Shown here one piece after another: positions 44,992 through 54,230 of a stretch of DNA of 64,000 nt. The position numbers and the translations under genes are program-made. The notes under the pieces were generated by a model that searched no databases, was not told the DNA's origin, and saw only the letters and a list, made by a program, of their open reading frames with translations. Location of the stretch: the NCBI GenBank assembly GCA_965533275.1, contig CBESWG010000005.1:1-64000 (forward strand). Reading direction: 5' to 3'. The DNA is from JAUXEH01 sp965533275. GTDB taxonomy: Bacteria > Acidobacteriota > Aminicenantia > Aminicenantales > Aminicenantaceae. Numbering within the stretch: the stretch's first letter is position 1; every line of letters begins with the position of its first letter.

Positions 44992-45763
44992 TACCATAGC
45001 GGATGTCATCAACTCCCTAAAGGGGATCACACTGGGGGACTTTTTTGACATCCTGTTGGTATCCTTCATCCTCTACTCTTTCTTCCGGCTGATCAAGGAT
45101 ACCAAGGCCTATCAGATGGCCATCGGCCTCGGAATCGTCCTGCTCCTGTTCGTGATCACAGACATCGGCAAGCTCTATGTGTCGCACCAGATCATCCGGG
45201 GTTTCGCCAACTTTTTCATCATTGCGGTGATCATCCTGTTCCAGGGCGAGATACGCCGGTTCCTCACAGCCCTGGGCTCTCAGTCCTACTTTCGCCGGCG
45301 CTTCTCGATCAAGACAACGGCAGAACAATTCGAGGACCTTCACCAGGCCATCGACTATCTGGCTGCACACAAGATCGGTGCCTTGATCGCCTTCGAGAAG
45401 GAAGTCTCTCTCAAGAGCTATGCGAACCGGGGGACTCCCATCGATGCAGTCCTGACCAAAGACCTGCTGGTCAGCCTCTTTTTCCCCAATTCGCCCCTGC
45501 ATGACGGCGCGGTCATCCTGCAGGAGAACAAGATCTTGGCCGCGGGCTGCCTCCTGCCCCTGCCGGCCCAACACACTCTTGGCGAGCACTTCCAGACGCG
45601 TACGCGCCATCTCGCCGCTCTGGGGCTCTCGCAGGAAACGGATGCCGTCGTGATCATCGTGTCCGAGGAGACCGGGACCATCAGCCTGGCCGTCGAGGGC
45701 AACCTCGAGCGGGGGCTGGACAAGGAACAGCTCAAGAAATGCCTGCAGGCACACCTGGGATAA
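44981..45763 (+). CDS. cdaA: Diadenylate cyclase CdaA
   Basis: A 260-residue membrane enzyme that makes cyclic di-AMP from two ATP. Three hydrophobic helices fill residues 15-85; the DAC domain follows. Catalytic motifs: SPLHDGAVILQ (DGA) and RTRHLAALGLSQETDA (RHR-like, with RHLAA). The sequence YFRRRFSIKTTAEQFEDLHQ is the usual linker. The start ATG overlaps the folP end by 11 bases. It sits directly before ybbR and glmM, the standard c-di-AMP module in which CdaR and GlmM modulate its activity. Osmotic and wall control are the usual roles. Confidence 0.96.
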   Translation: MLNNTIADVINSLKGITLGDFFDILLVSFILYSFFRLIKDTKAYQMAIGLGIVLLLFVITDIGKLYVSHQIIRGFANFFIIAVIILFQGEIRRFLTALGSQSYFRRRFSIKTTAEQFEDLHQAIDYLAAHKIGALIAFEKEVSLKSYANRGTPIDAVLTKDLLVSLFFPNSPLHDGAVILQENKILAAGCLLPLPAQHTLGEHFQTRTRHLAALGLSQETDAVVIIVSEETGTISLAVEGNLERGLDKEQLKKCLQAHLG

Positions 45764-45764
45764 A

Positions 45765-46490
45765 ATGCCGAGCAACTGGAAAAGACTGTTCACGAAAAAC
45801 TGGGGGCTGAAGCTCGCCTCCCTCATCCTGGCCATGATCCTGTGGCTGGCACTCATCGGGCAGGAGAAGAATCAGTCCGAGAAGATCCTGACCGTTCGCC
45901 TCGAGATCCACAACCGGCCCCAGCAGCTGCTGCTGGTGGAACCGCCTCCGGATTTCGTGAACGTCACCGTGCGCGCCTCGGTCCGGCAGCTGCCGGATAT
46001 CACCGACCTGAACGTGCACGTGGCCCTGGACCTGACCAATGCCACCGTGGTTCAGACGCAGTTCGCCCTCAACCGCAACATGGTCAGCCTCCCGGCCGGC
46101 GCGGAACTCAAGGAACTGTCTCCCAGTATGGTGACACTTAAGTTCGAGCGCCGCGTAGAGATGACCGTCCCGGTGGAGGCCGACGCCCACGGAGAGCTCC
46201 CGGACGGATATAACCTGGTCAGCATCGAATGCATCCCCCCGGAGATCACGATCTACGGACCGGAGAGCAAGATCAGGGAAGACCTCAAGGCCAAGACCAC
46301 GCTGATCGACCTTTCCTTGATCACCGAGTCGGTGGAGTTCCCGGCGGATACGATCCTACCCGATCCGGCACTCCAGTTGGTTGACTCCGAGACAAAAGTT
46401 CTGGTACGCTTGATCATCGAAAAAAAGGAGGCCGAAGAGGGGACGGAACCACCCGAGAAAAAAGACGGCGCTCCTGTAAAAAAGAAATAG
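45765..46490 (+). CDS. ybbR: YbbR-domain protein (CdaR-like regulator of CdaA)
   Basis: A 241-residue protein with one N-terminal membrane anchor (KLASLILAMILWLAL) and two YbbR repeats in the periplasm: about residues 45-130 (VRLEIHNRPQQLLLVEPPPD, then FVNVTVRASVRQLPDI) and 130-220 (VPVEADAHGELPDGYNLVSI, then ECIPPEITIYGPESKI). The C-terminal tail is acidic and lysine-rich. It starts one base after the cdaA stop, and glmM follows 20 bases later. CdaR proteins bind CdaA and change c-di-AMP output; this one is short (two repeats rather than four). Confidence 0.92.
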   Translation: MPSNWKRLFTKNWGLKLASLILAMILWLALIGQEKNQSEKILTVRLEIHNRPQQLLLVEPPPDFVNVTVRASVRQLPDITDLNVHVALDLTNATVVQTQFALNRNMVSLPAGAELKELSPSMVTLKFERRVEMTVPVEADAHGELPDGYNLVSIECIPPEITIYGPESKIREDLKAKTTLIDLSLITESVEFPADTILPDPALQLVDSETKVLVRLIIEKKEAEEGTEPPEKKDGAPVKKK

Positions 46491-46510
46491 CGAAGGCGGA
46501 TCTTCCCTCC

Positions 46511-47851
46511 ATGACAAAACTCTTTGGGACCGATGGGATGCGCGCCGCAGCTGGCGAGTTCCCTCTGGACTATGGCTCCGTATATGCACTGGGCGGGGCG
46601 CTGGTCCGTCTGCTCAAGGCTAATGGCTTCACTCCCCAGGTCCTGATCGGCAGAGACACGCGGGAATCGGGCGTGTGGCTGGAAAAGGCCCTGTTCCAGG
46701 GCATCCGGGACGAAGGTGGCGAGCCCATCTCTGCCGGGATTATCCCCACGTCGGCCATATCCTATCTAACCATGGACTATTCGATATCGGCCGGGCTTGT
46801 TATCTCCGCTTCCCACAATCCCTTCCAGGACAACGGGATCAAGATCTTCAACTCCCAGGGAATGAAGATCAGTGGGGAATGGGAATCGATCCTGGAAAAG
46901 GCCATCCATGATGCTCAGGGTGATGTAGAACCTGCCGAACTCAGTATCGAGCCTGCGGCCTCCTTCAGGAATGTGTACTGCGATTTTCTCAAGAGCCGCT
47001 TCACACCAAAGGACGGAGCCCGGCGCCTCAAGGTGGTGGTGGACTGCTCCAACGGGGCCAGCTCGGCCTTCGCCGCAGAGATCCTGAGGGATTTGGGATT
47101 CGAGGTCCAGGCCCTGGGCTGCGTGCCGGATGGCTGCAACATCAACCTGGACTGCGGCTCCCTGTATCCTGAGGTCCTCGCACAAACAGTCAAGGAATCC
47201 GGCGCCGACATGGGCATCGCCTACGACGGGGATGCCGACCGGGCGCTGTGGGTGGACGAGACGGGGCGCATCCTCAACGGAGACCACACCCTCTACGTCC
47301 TGTCCGAGCACATGCAGGGAGTTGGGAGGCTAAGCCACAACACAGTGGTCGCGACCATCATGAGCAACATGGGGCTTGAGGTGGCGCTCAAGGCCAGGGG
47401 GCTGGACCTATACCGCTCGCAAGTGGGAGACAAATACGTACTGGAAGACATGCTCCGGCTGGGGAGCAACCTCGGCGGCGAGCAGTCCGGCCACACCATA
47501 CTTCTGGACGACTGCCCGACAGGGGACGGGATGCTGACCAGCATCAAAATGCTGGAAGCCCTGGTGGACTCCGGGACCACCCTCTCGGAGCTCGTGTCCG
47601 GCTATCGCGAATATCCGCAGGTCCTCCAGAGCGTGCGGGTCAGCAGGAAAGAGGAGCTTTCACAGTTCCCCGAGATAGCCAGCGCCATGGATCGCGTGAG
47701 CAGCGAGCTGGGAGACTCCGGCCGCCTCAACGTGCGGTATTCCGGGACAGAACCCGTGGCCCGGATCATGGTAGAGGGCCCGGACCAGGAAGAGATCGAA
47801 AAATACGTGCAAAGCATAGCCGAGGCCATCGTCAGGCACCTGGGCGAATGA
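46511..47851 (+). CDS. glmM: Phosphoglucosamine mutase
   Basis: A 446-residue enzyme converting glucosamine-6-P to glucosamine-1-P for peptidoglycan and LPS. KLFGTDGMRAAAGEFPL opens the chain. The catalytic phosphoserine is in VISASHNPFQDNGIKIF, the magnesium loop is AYDGDADRALWVD, the sugar-binding loop is GGEQSGHTIL and the phosphate site is RYSGTEPVARIMVEG. All motifs are complete. Cytoplasmic. Being next to cdaA/ybbR it is likely to be inhibited by CdaA as in other bacteria. pdxJ follows 10 bases later. Confidence 0.97.
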   Translation: MTKLFGTDGMRAAAGEFPLDYGSVYALGGALVRLLKANGFTPQVLIGRDTRESGVWLEKALFQGIRDEGGEPISAGIIPTSAISYLTMDYSISAGLVISASHNPFQDNGIKIFNSQGMKISGEWESILEKAIHDAQGDVEPAELSIEPAASFRNVYCDFLKSRFTPKDGARRLKVVVDCSNGASSAFAAEILRDLGFEVQALGCVPDGCNINLDCGSLYPEVLAQTVKESGADMGIAYDGDADRALWVDETGRILNGDHTLYVLSEHMQGVGRLSHNTVVATIMSNMGLEVALKARGLDLYRSQVGDKYVLEDMLRLGSNLGGEQSGHTILLDDCPTGDGMLTSIKMLEALVDSGTTLSELVSGYREYPQVLQSVRVSRKEELSQFPEIASAMDRVSSELGDSGRLNVRYSGTEPVARIMVEGPDQEEIEKYVQSIAEAIVRHLGE

Positions 47852-47861
47852 GGAGGATGAT

Positions 47862-48572
47862 ATGAAACTTGCGGTCAATGTCGACCACTACGCCACACTG
47901 CGGGAGGCCCGCCGCAGCTCCGAACCCGATCCCGTGCTGGCCGCACTGCTGGCTGAGCAGGCCGGAGCAGAAGGGATCGTCTGCCACATCCGGACCGACC
48001 GGAGGCACATCAAGGAACGCGACCTGAGGCTTCTGAGGGACACCATCAAAACCCGGCTGAACGTCGAGATGGCCGCCACAGACGAGATGAAGGCGATCTC
48101 CCTGGCGATTAAGCCCCAGGTGGTCTCGCTTGTGCCCGAACGCCCTGAGGAACTCACCACTGAGGGCGGCCTGGACGTGATCACACATCAGGAACACCTC
48201 GGCCCCCACATCCGGGAACTGCAGGACGCGGGAATCCGGGTTTCCATTTTCGTGGATCCTTCGACAGAACAGATCTCCGTGTGCCGGAAGGTGGGCGTGG
48301 ACATGATAGAGATCAACACAGGCGCCTATGCCGAAGCGGAATCGGAAGCCGACCTGAGCAAGGCCCTGGAAGAGGTCATCCGGGCCGCCCGCCATGGGGA
48401 TGAGCTCGGCCTCCTCGTCCATGCGGGGCACGGCCTCGATTACCACAACATTGGGCCCATCGTCGAGATCGAAGAGATCGAGGAGTTCAGCATCGGCTTC
48501 TCCATCGTGGCCCGGTCCGCGATCGTGGGGATCGACTTCGCTGTCCGTGAGATGGTCGCACTCATTTCCTGA
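47862..48572 (+). CDS. pdxJ: Pyridoxine 5'-phosphate synthase
   Basis: A 236-residue TIM-barrel enzyme that closes the pyridoxine ring from 1-deoxyxylulose-5-P and aminoacetone phosphate. Typical motifs: KLAVNVDHYATLREARRSSEPDPV-type opening (LAVNVDHYATLREARRSSEP), GIVCHIRTDRRHIKERD, LNVEMAATDEM, VSLVPERPEELTTEGGLDV, and HAGHGLDYHNI near the end. GAGGAGG lies seven bases before the ATG. It is part of the ftsH-to-M20 operon, 10 bases after glmM. Its use of vitamin B6 for PLP enzymes has no special link to its neighbours. Confidence 0.96.
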   Translation: MKLAVNVDHYATLREARRSSEPDPVLAALLAEQAGAEGIVCHIRTDRRHIKERDLRLLRDTIKTRLNVEMAATDEMKAISLAIKPQVVSLVPERPEELTTEGGLDVITHQEHLGPHIRELQDAGIRVSIFVDPSTEQISVCRKVGVDMIEINTGAYAEAESEADLSKALEEVIRAARHGDELGLLVHAGHGLDYHNIGPIVEIEEIEEFSIGFSIVARSAIVGIDFAVREMVALIS

Positions 48573-48610
48573 TTCATCCGGGTTACCATCACTATTTTCA
48601 GGGGACTGCT

Positions 48611-49843
48611 ATGGAAACAGGCATCAAGATCGATATCGAACGGTTGTGCGGGGACATACTCGAACTGGGAGAGATCGGCGCCACCAGCGAGGGCGGAGTC
48701 AGCCGTCCTTCCTTCAGCAAGGCCGACCTCGAGGCACGCGGATGGCTGAAGGACCGGATCCAGAGCGCGAGGCTTGAGCTCCGGGAGGACGGCGCCGGCA
48801 ACATCTTTGGGAGGATTCCGGGCGAGGGGCCGACCGTGATGGCGGGATCCCACATCGATTCCGTGATCAACGGAGGCAAGTTCGACGGGCCGGCAGGTGT
48901 CCTGTCCGCCCTGGAGTGTCTGCGCCGGATCAAGGAAGAAAAGATCCCCGTGTCCAAACCCCTGGAAGTGGCCGCCTTCACGGATGAGGAGGGAAACCTG
49001 GTCGGGGATTTCCTTGGCTCGCGCGCCTTTACGGGGACGCTGAACCGGGAGGCCCTGGAGAAGAACCTGACGCAGTTCGGTGTACCTCTGGACGACATCC
49101 TGGAGAACACGGATTTTTCCCTGGAAAGCATCCTCCAGGCCGCGGCCGACCGGCCGGAGATCGAGGCCTTTCTGGAGCTCCACATCGAACAGGGCCAGGT
49201 CCTCGAAACCGAGGGAAAGGCCATCGGCATCGTGAATGCGATCGCCGGGAAGAACTACTGGATGTGCTGCTTCACGGGCAAGGCGGGACATGCCGGCACA
49301 ACACCCTTCGAGCTGCGGAAGGACGCGTTCCTCGGCCTGGCGGACTTCGCCCTGAAGGGCACGCAGTTCGTGGCCACGCAGCACTATGGGAGCATGCTCA
49401 CCTTCGGGCGGGCCCAGCTCTTCCCCGGGACCTTCAGCATCGTGCCGGAGCGCGCAGAGTTTACCATGGATTTCCGGAGCACGTCGGGAGAAACCCTGAA
49501 GGAGCTGAAGAAGGCACTGACAACCATGGCCCTGGACACCGCGGCCACGCGGGGCCTGACATTCAATGCGAGGACCATGGACGAGACAGAACCGGCCCTC
49601 GCGCCAGAGCGCCTGCTGCAGCTCCTCAAACAGACGAGTGAGCGATTGGGGTATCCCGCCATGACTCTCCCCAGCGGCGCGGGCCACGATGCCCAGATCC
49701 TGGCCTCGGTCACGGATTCCGCCATGATATTCATTCCCTGCGAAGACGGAATCAGCCACTCTGCACAGGAAAACATCCTCTGGGAAGACCTGGAAAAGGG
49801 AACGGACCTGCTCCTGCACACACTCATCGAGTTGGCAGAATAG
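48611..49843 (+). CDS. M20-family amidohydrolase (AllC/HyuC-like)
   Basis: A 410-residue binuclear metal hydrolase of the allantoate amidohydrolase / N-carbamoyl-L-amino acid hydrolase group. Metal and active-site motifs: AGSHIDSVINGGKFDGPAGV (His, Asp bridge), AFTDEEGNLVGDFLGSRAFT (Glu-Glu), LELHIEQGQVLE (His, Glu), CFTGKAGHAGTTPFELRKD, and SGAGHDAQILASV at the C-terminus. AGGGG precedes the ATG, 38 bases after pdxJ, so it may share the operon. Which carbamoyl or ureido substrate it uses cannot be read; no allantoin genes are near. Confidence 0.9.
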   Translation: METGIKIDIERLCGDILELGEIGATSEGGVSRPSFSKADLEARGWLKDRIQSARLELREDGAGNIFGRIPGEGPTVMAGSHIDSVINGGKFDGPAGVLSALECLRRIKEEKIPVSKPLEVAAFTDEEGNLVGDFLGSRAFTGTLNREALEKNLTQFGVPLDDILENTDFSLESILQAAADRPEIEAFLELHIEQGQVLETEGKAIGIVNAIAGKNYWMCCFTGKAGHAGTTPFELRKDAFLGLADFALKGTQFVATQHYGSMLTFGRAQLFPGTFSIVPERAEFTMDFRSTSGETLKELKKALTTMALDTAATRGLTFNARTMDETEPALAPERLLQLLKQTSERLGYPAMTLPSGAGHDAQILASVTDSAMIFIPCEDGISHSAQENILWEDLEKGTDLLLHTLIELAE

Positions 49844-49896
49844 AGCCAGCTCTACATCGTCGGGTCAGTATTTCAAGCGAGAGCTGTCCGTCTCGC

Positions 49897-50316
49897 CTAT
49901 GCCAGGTCATCGCTGCCGGGCTTGAAGGCACGGGCTTGTTTTTTGACGGACTGTTTCTTCTTATCCGCCAGCATCTTATCCTTGGCCCGCTTGGAGCGCT
50001 TCCTCTTCTGGCGGCGGATCTTGGCGATGCGCTGTTCTTCTTCGCTCTTTTCTTTCAGGACGACAGCCTCGATCTTCTCGACCAGGATGCGGCGCGCCAG
50101 GAAGCGGTTGAGGGCCTGAGAGCGCTCCTGCTGGCACTTGACCTCGATGCCAGTGGGGATATGTTTAAGATAGACGGCTGTGGAGACCTTGTTGACGTGC
50201 TGGCCGCCCTTGCCGCTCGCGCGTATGAACTTCTCTAGGATGTCATTCTCGGAGATGCCCAGCTTCTCCATCCGGGCCAGGAGGGCCCGTTCCTTCTCCC
50301 TGCTCACACCGGCCAT
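49897..50316 (-). CDS. ArfB-like peptide chain release factor
   Basis: A 139-residue protein with the RF-1 catalytic domain: the GGQ motif is in SGKGGQHVNKVSTAVYLKHI, followed by CQQERSQALNRFLARRILVE and a strongly basic C-terminal tail (IRRQKRKRSKRAKDKMLADK). A GGQ domain plus basic tail without a stop-codon recognition domain is the ArfB/YaeJ plan, which rescues stalled ribosomes by hydrolysing peptidyl-tRNA. The start is the ATG at 50316, after GAGAGGA; a start at 50397 is in frame but less well placed. The tail is longer than that of typical ArfB. Confidence 0.85.
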   Translation of the reverse strand: MAGVSREKERALLARMEKLGISENDILEKFIRASGKGGQHVNKVSTAVYLKHIPTGIEVKCQQERSQALNRFLARRILVEKIEAVVLKEKSEEEQRIAKIRRQKRKRSKRAKDKMLADKKKQSVKKQARAFKPGSDDLA

Positions 50317-50453
50317 CGATATCCTCTCGTTCTGTTCATTGTAGACCCTTCCGGGAGGAATGTGAATCCCGCGGATCTGATTGACTGGGAGGGCCATTTT
50401 TTATACACTCAATTTTCCGCCCCTACGCGTGGAGAAGTCGAAAGGAAAAAACC

Positions 50454-52097
50454 ATGAAAAAAACCCGCATGATCGGAGTACTCGTTGTTGCGTTTATATC
50501 GCTCCTCTTCGTTCCCGCCATCGCCGCACAGCAGAAAGCGCCTCTGACCGTGGCCGAAGCCACAGATTTCCAGGCGACATCCCGCTATGCCGACGTTTTG
50601 GAATTCATCCGTGAGATGCAGGCCCAGAGCCCGCTGATCCGCGTCGAGACCATGTGTGTGAGCCCGGAGGGCCGGGAAATCCCCCTGGTCATCATCGGAG
50701 ATCCGGCGCCGTCCTCTCTGATGGACATCGGCCGCGACGGCAGAGCTGTCGTCTACATCCAGGGCAACATCCACGCGGGTGAGGTCGAGGGCAAAGAGGC
50801 CTCGCTCATGCTCATCCGTGATATCCTGCAGCAGGAAAATCCTCCCTATCTGGACAAGCTCGTCATCCTGTTTTCCCCCATCTTCAACGCCGACGGCAAT
50901 GAAAAGATCAGCCCCGACAACCGGCGGAACCAGGGCGGGCCCGAGCAGGGCGTGGGGGTCCGGTACAACGGGCAGAACCTGGACCTGAACCGCGACAGCA
51001 TGAAAGCGGAGAGCCCCGAACTCCAGGGCCTGATCCAGAACGTACTGCTGCGCTGGGACCCGGTCATCCTGGTGGACTGCCACACCACGAACGGGTCCTA
51101 CCATGAGGAGCCGGTCACATATTCCTGGCCGCTCAACCCCAACGGAAGCACGGCCATCCTGACCTACATGCGGGACACCATGATGCCGGCCCTGCAGAAG
51201 CACCTGAAAGACAAATACAACACCCTGGGGATCCCCTACGGGAACTTCATGGGCCGGGACATGTCCGGATGGCGGACCTTCAGCCACCAGCCGCGCTTTG
51301 TCACCAACTACGTGGGCCTGCGCAACCGCATGTCGATCCTGATCGAAAACTATGCCCATGCCCCGTTCAAGACTCGGGTCCTGGGCAATTATTTCTATGT
51401 GAAATCCATCCTGGATTACTGCCATGAGAACCGGGATGCGGTCCAGGCGCTCATCCGGGAAGCCGACACAGCAGCGGTCAGGCGGGGCATGGCCCCTACG
51501 GAACAGGATACATTTGGTGTGGAATTCGAAGTGAAACCCCTGAAAGACCCGGTCATCATACTGGGCTATGAAATGGAGATCGAGGAGCGCGAAGGGAGCC
51601 GCCCCAGGATGAAGCGGACCGACAGGAAAAAGACCTATACCATCCCCAATCACGCCGACTTCCAGCCCAAGCGCTCTGTGGCCTATCCGGCGGCCTACCT
51701 GATCGAGCTGCAGGTGCCGGAAGTCCTGGACAAACTGAAGCTGCACGGGATCGTGGTCGAGAGGCTCCTCCAACCGGTGAGCCTGGAGGTGGAATCCTTC
51801 CAGGTTGCGGAGCTCAAGGGGGCCGAGCGTCTCTATCAGGGACACCGCATGAATACGGTCACGGGCGAATACAAGACCGAGCCCCGAGAATTCGGGAAAG
51901 GCACCCTGGTCATCCGGACGGCCCAGCCGCTGGCGAGCCTGGCCGCCTACCTGCTCGAACCCGAGAGCGACGACGGCCTCCTGGTCTGGAACTTCTTTGA
52001 CAGGTATCTCGTCCCCCAGTGGAGCAGGTCCCCCCAGACCTATCCTGTGCACAAGCTCTATTCGACACAGCCGCTGGTCACGGAGATCATCCGCTGA
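50454..52097 (+). CDS. Exported M14 zinc carboxypeptidase-like protein (copy 2)
   Basis: A 547-residue exported paralog of 28219-29922. The signal peptide ends near PAIAAQQK. Zinc site GNIHAGEVEGKEASLMLIRD (H-x-x-E), third ligand His in LVDCHTTNGSYHEEP, substrate elements NADGNEKI and LDLNRDSMK, and likely catalytic Glu in RMSILIENYAH. The same extra C-terminal domain follows (TLVIRTAQPLASLAAYLLEP). The residues around the zinc site differ from copy 1 (HAGE against HPPE, HTTNGSYHEEP against HAMGRVQHGYA), so the two probably cut different peptides. A purine-rich AAAGGAAAA stretch precedes the ATG. Confidence 0.88.
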   Translation: MKKTRMIGVLVVAFISLLFVPAIAAQQKAPLTVAEATDFQATSRYADVLEFIREMQAQSPLIRVETMCVSPEGREIPLVIIGDPAPSSLMDIGRDGRAVVYIQGNIHAGEVEGKEASLMLIRDILQQENPPYLDKLVILFSPIFNADGNEKISPDNRRNQGGPEQGVGVRYNGQNLDLNRDSMKAESPELQGLIQNVLLRWDPVILVDCHTTNGSYHEEPVTYSWPLNPNGSTAILTYMRDTMMPALQKHLKDKYNTLGIPYGNFMGRDMSGWRTFSHQPRFVTNYVGLRNRMSILIENYAHAPFKTRVLGNYFYVKSILDYCHENRDAVQALIREADTAAVRRGMAPTEQDTFGVEFEVKPLKDPVIILGYEMEIEEREGSRPRMKRTDRKKTYTIPNHADFQPKRSVAYPAAYLIELQVPEVLDKLKLHGIVVERLLQPVSLEVESFQVAELKGAERLYQGHRMNTVTGEYKTEPREFGKGTLVIRTAQPLASLAAYLLEPESDDGLLVWNFFDRYLVPQWSRSPQTYPVHKLYSTQPLVTEIIR

Positions 52098-52148
52098 GCG
52101 AGGGCATACATACATTTTCAATGATCTGTAACGGTCGGAGCGTTTAAC

Positions 52149-52889
<741 letters not shown>

Positions 52890-52908
52890 TTCCGGGCGGT
52901 ATGTGGGA

Positions 52909-53274
52909 TCAGCTATCCTGTTTTTTGAAGGATGAAAAGAGAAGGAACACCCCCACCAGGATCAGGATGAGCGGCCACCAGGACACCATGCCGAACGCAT
53001 TGGCCGCCCCGATCACCAGCAGGACCGCGCCGCCGATCAGCTTACCGGTGTAACGTCCGGAAGGTTCGGCACGAGTGATCCTGATGAGAGATTCCAGGAT
53101 AAAGATGGCTCCCAGGCCGACCAGGAAATAAGCCCACCAGTTGTTCCAGCTGATGTAGTCCTGCTGAGCCATGAGGAACAGGACCCCCAGGAGGATCAGG
53201 ATCAGGCCGCCAGACATGCCGGAGAGCGGGTCCTGTTTTTTCGCGGATTCTTTTTCTTCTTTGCGATCGCTCAT
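52909..53274 (-). CDS. Small LiaI/DUF5668-like membrane protein
   Basis: A 121-residue protein. The start is the ATG at 53274, with GGAGGGG close upstream; the longer upstream frame is unlikely. A charged N-terminal stretch (SDRKEEKESAKKQD) precedes four hydrophobic helices with the LILILLGVLFLMAQ and WWPLILILVGVFLLF pattern and tryptophan-rich interfaces (WNNWWAYFLVGLGAIFI) seen in LiaI/LiaF-type TM regions. Such proteins act in envelope stress sensing, but no sensor partner is near. Convergent with terC. Confidence 0.65.
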   Translation of the reverse strand: MSDRKEEKESAKKQDPLSGMSGGLILILLGVLFLMAQQDYISWNNWWAYFLVGLGAIFILESLIRITRAEPSGRYTGKLIGGAVLLVIGAANAFGMVSWWPLILILVGVFLLFSSFKKQDS

Positions 53275-53346
53275 TGTCCCCTCCTCAACTCCTCCTAGGA
53301 TAGAGGTAGACGAGTCCAGAGTCAAACACTGAGGGAGGGATGGGGG

Positions 53347-54162
53347 CTATTCGGATTTAGAGCCGACCAGGAACTTGCCGCAGTTCTCGCACACGTAGAG
53401 GTCGTTGCTTCCCGCGATGGCTGAGCCCATGCCGGTAGCCACGTTGATGTAGCAGCCCATGCATACACCCTGCTGGACTTCGGCTACGGCAAATCCGTAC
53501 CGTTCCATGAAGCGGTCGAACCGATCCACCAGGGAAGAGTCAAGCTCGGAACGGATGAGATCTGATTGGGCCTGGAGCTCTTTGGCGTCCTTCGCGGACG
53601 CTTTCTTCTTCTGGAGCTCGATCTCCTGCAGCTTCCACAACAGCCCCGCCCGGTGGATGATGCGGTCCTCCAGTTCCGGGAGCTCCAGCTCGATCTCGGA
53701 GAGGATCTTGCACAGCTCCTCCCCGGAACCGGCATTGAAGAGCCTATCCCGGTAGCTCTCGCCGCTCAGGAACTTGGCGATCCCGGCAAAGACATGGTTG
53801 AACAGGCCGGGAATGACCGGATTCCAGACGATGAGAATGATCAGGTGAACCTTCTGTCCGTCGATGGCGTCGAATTCCAGCCCCTCCGATGACCAGCCCA
53901 CAGCAACGGCCAGTTCCTGGCCCGTATCCATGCGGGCGTGAGGCAAGGCGATGCCGTGTCCGATGCCGGTGGATACCAGTTCTTCCCGGGCGATGACCCG
54001 CGTGAGGACCGGTTTCCGGTTCTTGATGAGCTTATGTTCCTTGAGGAGGTCCAGCAGCTCTTCGAAGGCCTCGACCTTGGTCTTGGCTTGGAGGTCGTAG
54101 ATAACCTGGCAGGAGACGAGGTAATCGGAAAAATGTGAACTTTTTAAGTGCTCTGCGTTCAT
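53347..54162 (-). CDS. PTS EIIA (PtsN-like) domain fused to C4 zinc ribbon
   Basis: A 271-residue cytoplasmic protein. The start is the ATG at 54162, with GGAG five bases upstream. Residues 10-150 are an EIIA domain of the nitrogen/fructose type: VSTGIGHGIALPHAR gives the phosphorylated His75, and WSSEGLEFDAIDGQKVHLII follows. Residues 165-225 are a charged helical hairpin (IHRAGLLWKLQEIELQKKKA). Residues about 228-265 are a zinc ribbon with CMGC and CENC, plus the GKFLV ending typical of C4 zinc-ribbon proteins. No EI or HPr gene is seen here. It lies 68 bases downstream of the GntR gene on the same strand and could be transcribed with it. Likely a signalling rather than a transport protein. 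Confidence 0.85.
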   Translation of the reverse strand: MNAEHLKSSHFSDYLVSCQVIYDLQAKTKVEAFEELLDLLKEHKLIKNRKPVLTRVIAREELVSTGIGHGIALPHARMDTGQELAVAVGWSSEGLEFDAIDGQKVHLIILIVWNPVIPGLFNHVFAGIAKFLSGESYRDRLFNAGSGEELCKILSEIELELPELEDRIIHRAGLLWKLQEIELQKKKASAKDAKELQAQSDLIRSELDSSLVDRFDRFMERYGFAVAEVQQGVCMGCYINVATGMGSAIAGSNDLYVCENCGKFLVGSKSE

Positions 54163-54230
54163 AAGTGCTCCAATTCTAGCATAAATAAGGCGGCAATTAT
54201 ATAAGTATATAAATATGCGATTGCGTTGGC

